From positions 62,001 to 126,000 of the forward strand of contig NZ_BOQP01000034.1 in assembly GCF_018332715.1 (NCBI RefSeq): DNA of 64,000 nucleotides. Reading direction: 5' to 3'. Shown in pieces: positions 60,558 through 64,000 of the stretch (within the stretch, counting starts at the first letter, position 1; every line of letters begins with the position of its first letter). The notes beneath the pieces were generated by a model that saw nothing but the letters and a program-made list of their open reading frames with translations, had not been told where the DNA came from and did no database searches. Origin of the DNA: Winogradskya consettensis (lineage in GTDB: Bacteria > Actinomycetota > Actinomycetes > Mycobacteriales > Micromonosporaceae). The translations under genes were made by a program, and so were the position numbers.

Positions 60558-61849
60558 ACCTGCTCAGCGTCGGCGCGTCCCACAAGACAGCCGGAGTCGG
60601 CACCCTCGAGCGTCTCTCGATAGCCGGCCCGGACATTCCCGCCATCCTGCAGAAACTCGTCGCCCAGCCGTATGTCGGCGAGGCGGTCGTCCTCTCCACC
60701 TGCAACCGGGTGGAGGTCTACGCGGCGGTCACCGGCTTCCACGGCGGTCTCGGCGACGTCTGCAATGTGCTCGCCGAGGAGTCCGGCATCGGGGCCAACG
60801 AGCTCGCGAGCCATCTCTACGTGCACTACGACGAGGCGGCCGTGCGCCACTCGTTCCGGGTCTCCTCCGGGCTCGACTCGATGGTCGTCGGCGAGGCACA
60901 GATCCTCGGCCAGCTGCGTGACGCCTACCACGCGGCGACCGAGGCCGACTCCGCCGGCAGGCTCCTGCACGAGCTCATGCAGCAGACGCTGCGGGTCGGC
61001 AAGCGCGCACACGCCGAGACCGGCATCGACAAGGCCGGTCAGAGCGTGGTCAGCGCTGCCCTCGAGGTCGCGGCCGACGCGTTCGGCGGTGACCTGAGCG
61101 GTCGCAAGGGTCTCGTGATCGGTGCCGGCGCGATGGGTGCCCTCTCCGTGGCGACCCTCACCCGCTCCGGCGTCGGCCCGCTGAAGATCACCAACCGCGG
61201 CGCCGACCGCGCCGCCCGGCTCGCCGAGGCATATGGCGCCACCGCGGTCCCCTTCGACTCCCTCGACGAGGCGCTGGACGAGGCCGACCTGGTGGTTTGC
61301 GCCACAGCGTCGACCGAGCCGGTGCTCACCGCGGAGCGCCTCGCGGGCCGCTCACGGCAGCTCGTCGTGCTCGACCTGGCGGTGCCGCGCGACGTCTCAC
61401 CAGAGGTCGCCGCGCTGCCCAATGTGACCGTCGTCGACATGGACGGGCTCGCCGCCAGCCGCCGCGCGCTGCCGGCCGCCGCTGACACCGCCGCGGTCGA
61501 ACAGATCGTGAGTTCCGAGGTAGATCAGTTCCTGGGCTGGCTGCGCGGTGCCGAGATCGCGCCGACCGTCGCCGCCCTGCGCACCCGCGCCGACGAGGTC
61601 GTCAGCGCCGAGCTGCGCAAGCTGTCCTCGCGCCGTCCGGAGTTCACCGACGAGCAGCGCTCCGACGTGGCCCGCACCCTGCACCGCGTCGTCCAGCAAC
61701 TGCTGCATTCGCCCACCGTCCGGGTCCGGCAACTTGCGGCGGAGCCCGGCGGCGACCAGTATGCGGCCCTGTTGCGTGAGTTGTTCGACCTCGACGTCCC
61801 GCATGCGACCCAGGCGGACGCCGTGCCGGAGATCGGAGGGAAAGCGTGA
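60554..61849 (+). CDS. hemA: HemA, glutamyl-tRNA reductase
   Basis: A 431-residue enzyme: catalytic Cys50 in STCNRVEVY, ESxx signature in SSGLDSMVVGEAQILGQL, NADPH site GLVIGAGAMGALSVATL and ITNRGADRAARLAE. Converts Glu-tRNA to glutamate-1-semialdehyde, the first committed step of haem synthesis. GTG start 60554 overlaps the rex TGA. Confidence 0.98.
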   Translation: MNLLSVGASHKTAGVGTLERLSIAGPDIPAILQKLVAQPYVGEAVVLSTCNRVEVYAAVTGFHGGLGDVCNVLAEESGIGANELASHLYVHYDEAAVRHSFRVSSGLDSMVVGEAQILGQLRDAYHAATEADSAGRLLHELMQQTLRVGKRAHAETGIDKAGQSVVSAALEVAADAFGGDLSGRKGLVIGAGAMGALSVATLTRSGVGPLKITNRGADRAARLAEAYGATAVPFDSLDEALDEADLVVCATASTEPVLTAERLAGRSRQLVVLDLAVPRDVSPEVAALPNVTVVDMDGLAASRRALPAAADTAAVEQIVSSEVDQFLGWLRGAEIAPTVAALRTRADEVVSAELRKLSSRRPEFTDEQRSDVARTLHRVVQQLLHSPTVRVRQLAAEPGGDQYAALLRELFDLDVPHATQADAVPEIGGKA

Positions 61850-62775
61850 CCACCCCGCTACGTCTCGGCACCCGTGGCAGCAAGCTCGCACTCGCCCAGA
61901 GCCAGATGGTGGCCGACGAGCTGACCAAGCGCACCGGCACCCCGGTCGAGCTGGTCCGCATCATCACCGCCGGTGACCGCTCGGCCGCTCCGGTTGCGGA
62001 GCTGGGCGTCGGAGTGTTCGTCTCCGCGCTGCGCGACGCGCTGCTCAACAATGAAATCGACTTCGCGGTCCACTCGTACAAGGACCTGCCGACCGCGTTA
62101 CTGCCCAGCCTGCACATCGCGGCTGTGCCCGAGCGGGAGGACCCGCGCGACGCGCTCGTCGCCCGTGACGGCAAGACCCTCACGGAGCTCTTCGCGGGGT
62201 CGACCATCGGCACGGGTGCGGTGCGCCGAATCGCGCAATTGCATGCCTTGGGCCTACAGTTGCAGGTCACGCCGATTCGCGGCAACATCGACAGCCGAAT
62301 CGCGCGGGTGCTCGGCCCTGAGGCCGACCTCGACGCGGTCGTCCTGGCGAGGGCCGGCGTGATGCGTCTCGGCAGGGCCGCCGAGATCACAGAGACGCTG
62401 GATCCGATGCTCATGCTGCCCGCACCCGCCCAGGGTGCGTTGGCCGTCGAGTGCCTGTCCGGCAACACTGACCTGGTCGAGCTGCTGGGGGCACTCGACC
62501 ACGCACCGTCCCGCTTCGCCGTCACGGCGGAACGGGCGATGCTCGCCAAGCTCGAGGCCGGGTGCTCCGCCCCGGTCGCGGCACACGCCGAGCTCGCCGA
62601 AGGTGAGCAAGGCGACGAGATCTACCTGCGCGGTGCGGTGATCAGCCCGGACGGGACCCGAGCTGTCCGGTTGTCGCGCACCGGTACGCCCGCCGCCGCG
62701 GCGGAGATCGGCAAGGCGCTCGCCGCCGATCTCCTCGAGGCCGGCGCCGACACCCTGATGGGGAGCACAGAATGA
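61846..62775 (+). CDS. hemC: HemC, porphobilinogen deaminase
   Basis: A 309-residue enzyme with RLGTRGSKLALAQSQ, HSYKDLPT, AVRRIAQL, RGNIDSR, and dipyrromethane cofactor Cys240 (LEAGCSAPVAAHA). It joins four porphobilinogen units to hydroxymethylbilane. GTG start overlaps the hemA TGA. Confidence 0.98.
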   Translation: MTTPLRLGTRGSKLALAQSQMVADELTKRTGTPVELVRIITAGDRSAAPVAELGVGVFVSALRDALLNNEIDFAVHSYKDLPTALLPSLHIAAVPEREDPRDALVARDGKTLTELFAGSTIGTGAVRRIAQLHALGLQLQVTPIRGNIDSRIARVLGPEADLDAVVLARAGVMRLGRAAEITETLDPMLMLPAPAQGALAVECLSGNTDLVELLGALDHAPSRFAVTAERAMLAKLEAGCSAPVAAHAELAEGEQGDEIYLRGAVISPDGTRAVRLSRTGTPAAAAEIGKALAADLLEAGADTLMGSTE

Positions 62776-64000
62776 CCACCCGCACCGCCCGCAACCGCGC
62801 CGGACGCATCGCGTTCGTCGGCGCCGGACCCGGCGACCCGGGGCTGCTGACGCGCCGGGCCCACGACACCCTCGCCGAGGCCGACCAGGTCGTGTACGAC
62901 CGAGGTGTGCCCGAGTCGCTGCTCGCGGCGATCAAGGCGGAGGCCAAGGACGACACCCAGTTCAGCCCGGCCGAAGGGGCACCCGGCGACGTCGCCAAGG
63001 TGCTCCTCTCAGCCGCGAAGTCCGGGCTGTCCGCCGTCCACCTCGTGGCCGGCGACCCCTTCGGCCACGAGTCCGTGGTCCACGAGGTGCAGGCCGTCGC
63101 CCGCACCGCGGTGCACTTCGAGGTCGTGCCGGGCCTCGGCCAGGCGGAGGGCGTCGCCACCTACGCGGGCGTCCCGCTGCCGGCCGTGCGCACCGTCGCC
63201 GACGTCGACGACGTCACCGCCCTCGACTTCGACGCCCTCGCCGCGGCCGCCCTCAAGGGCTCCTTCGCGGTAGCCGTGGACGCCGGCGACCTCGCCGCCG
63301 TCCGCGACGGCCTCCTCGCCTCGGGCGTCGAGCCGGGCACCCCCGTCGGCGTCACCGGCGACGGCACCGGCGAAACGCAGTACACCACCACCTCCACGGT
63401 CGACAGCTTCGTCGCCGCAGCCCTCGGCTTCACCGGCCGCGTCGTCCTCACCGTCGGCGGCGACGTCGCCGAGCGCGACAAGCTCAGCTGGTGGGAGAAC
63501 CGCCCGCTCTACGGCTGGAAGGTCCTCGTCCCGCGCACCAAGGAGCAGGCAGGCGCGATGAGCGCCCGGCTCCGCGCGTACGGCGCCATCCCGTGCGAGG
63601 TCCCCACCATCGCCGTCGAACCCCCGCGCACCCCCGCGCAGATGGAACGAGCGGTCAAGGGCCTCGTCGACGGCCGCTACGCCTGGGTCGTCTTCACCTC
63701 GGTCAACGCCGTTCGCGCAGTCTGGGAGAAGTTCGCCGAGCACGGCCTCGACGCCCGCCACTTCGGCGGCGTCAAGATCGCCTGCATCGGCGAAGCCACC
63801 GCCGACGCCGTCCGCGACTTCGGCATCCAGCCCGAACTCATCCCCGCCGACGACCAGTCCAGCGAAGGCCTCCTCGCCGAGTTCTCGCCCCACGACGAGA
63901 TCCTCGACCCGGTAGGCCGCGTCCTGCTCCCCCGAGCCGACATCGCCACCGAAACCCTCGCCGCCGGCCTCATCGAACGAGGCTGGGAAGTCGACGACGT
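62772..64000 (+). CDS. hemD: HemD with fused SUMT-like domain (3' end beyond window)
   Basis: At least 409 codons; cut by the right edge. Residues about 10-240 resemble uroporphyrinogen-III C-methyltransferase (FVGAGPGDPGLLTRRAHDTLAEADQVVYD; VAGDPFGHES; VATYAGVPLPAVR), and about 250-409 are uroporphyrinogen-III synthase (VLVPRTKEQAGAMSARLRAYGAIPCEVPTIAVEPP; WVVFTSVNAVRAVWEKF; IACIGEATADAV). In the methyltransferase part the usual FxFGRGGEE and PGxTS/A motifs appear as FGHESVV and PGLGQAEG, so its activity is uncertain. ATG 62772 overlaps the hemC TGA. Confidence 0.95.
   Translation, partial: MTTRTARNRAGRIAFVGAGPGDPGLLTRRAHDTLAEADQVVYDRGVPESLLAAIKAEAKDDTQFSPAEGAPGDVAKVLLSAAKSGLSAVHLVAGDPFGHESVVHEVQAVARTAVHFEVVPGLGQAEGVATYAGVPLPAVRTVADVDDVTALDFDALAAAALKGSFAVAVDAGDLAAVRDGLLASGVEPGTPVGVTGDGTGETQYTTTSTVDSFVAAALGFTGRVVLTVGGDVAERDKLSWWENRPLYGWKVLVPRTKEQAGAMSARLRAYGAIPCEVPTIAVEPPRTPAQMERAVKGLVDGRYAWVVFTSVNAVRAVWEKFAEHGLDARHFGGVKIACIGEATADAVRDFGIQPELIPADDQSSEGLLAEFSPHDEILDPVGRVLLPRADIATETLAAGLIERGWEVDD

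Overview
The window is high-GC chromosomal DNA from a flagellated, sporulating actinomycete. The gene content (a complete-looking flagellar cluster next to BldC, a BldN-like sigma factor, mycothiol and SenX3/RegX3/PhoU genes) and the promoter signals (CTCA-N16-GCCGAA elements and direct-repeat GCAACCG boxes) point to Actinoplanes or a close Micromonosporaceae relative that makes motile zoospores. This is inferred from content; no 16S gene is present.

Region 1 (1-24760, with csrA to 25047) is the flagellar cluster. Minus-strand operons read right to left: fliC alone; fliD-fliS-(fliT-like); flgB-flgC-fliE-fliF-fliG-fliH-fliI; fliJ-(NlpC/P60+SLT hydrolase)-fliK-flgD-flgE; and flbD-motA-motB-fliL-fliM-fliN-fliO-fliP, which leaves the left edge. 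Divergent from fliC, the plus-strand operon flgN-flgK-flgL-fliW-csrA carries the junction proteins, their chaperone and the likely FliW-CsrA regulator of flagellin translation. I find FliA-type promoters in front of flgB, flbD, fliJ, fliC, flgN and (weaker) flgD. Two of them (flgB, flbD) have a GCA(A/C)CCG direct repeat exactly 7 bp upstream of the -35 element, matching the TcrA box I recall from Actinoplanes missouriensis.

Region 2 (25100-43000) mixes envelope and signalling genes: an M23 peptidase, a membrane MCP, a PHP-domain protein, an SRPBCC protein with a disordered tail, a PAS histidine kinase, a small zinc-ribbon protein, a secreted subtilisin with a P-domain, a stand-alone receiver, a methyltransferase-like protein, an SDR, mshA, a YbjN protein and a GNAT protein. 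It ends with a soluble chemoreceptor built from five tandem 122-residue PAS units plus one divergent PAS, co-transcribed with a triple-CheW protein. That pair has a perfect FliA-type promoter, so it probably belongs to the flagellar regulon although it lies 14 kb away.

Region 3 (42964-64000) is a housekeeping and developmental block: an MFS transporter, gpmA, phoU diverging from senX3-regX3, proline dehydrogenase, bldC, the 33-residue ribosomal protein bS22, an NAD-dependent epimerase and an acyltransferase, an RsbN-like/BldN-like anti-sigma and sigma pair, an acyl-CoA synthetase, a glutaredoxin-like protein and a HAD phosphatase, then rex-hemA-hemC-hemD (cut by the right edge). A near-perfect Rex operator precedes rex.

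Non-coding features include several strong terminator hairpins and three small tandem repeats (15 bp palindromic and AT-rich before fliI's 3' end; 17 bp after the GNAT gene; 25-27 bp between fliF and fliG). I saw no tRNA, rRNA, insertion sequence, prophage or CRISPR array.
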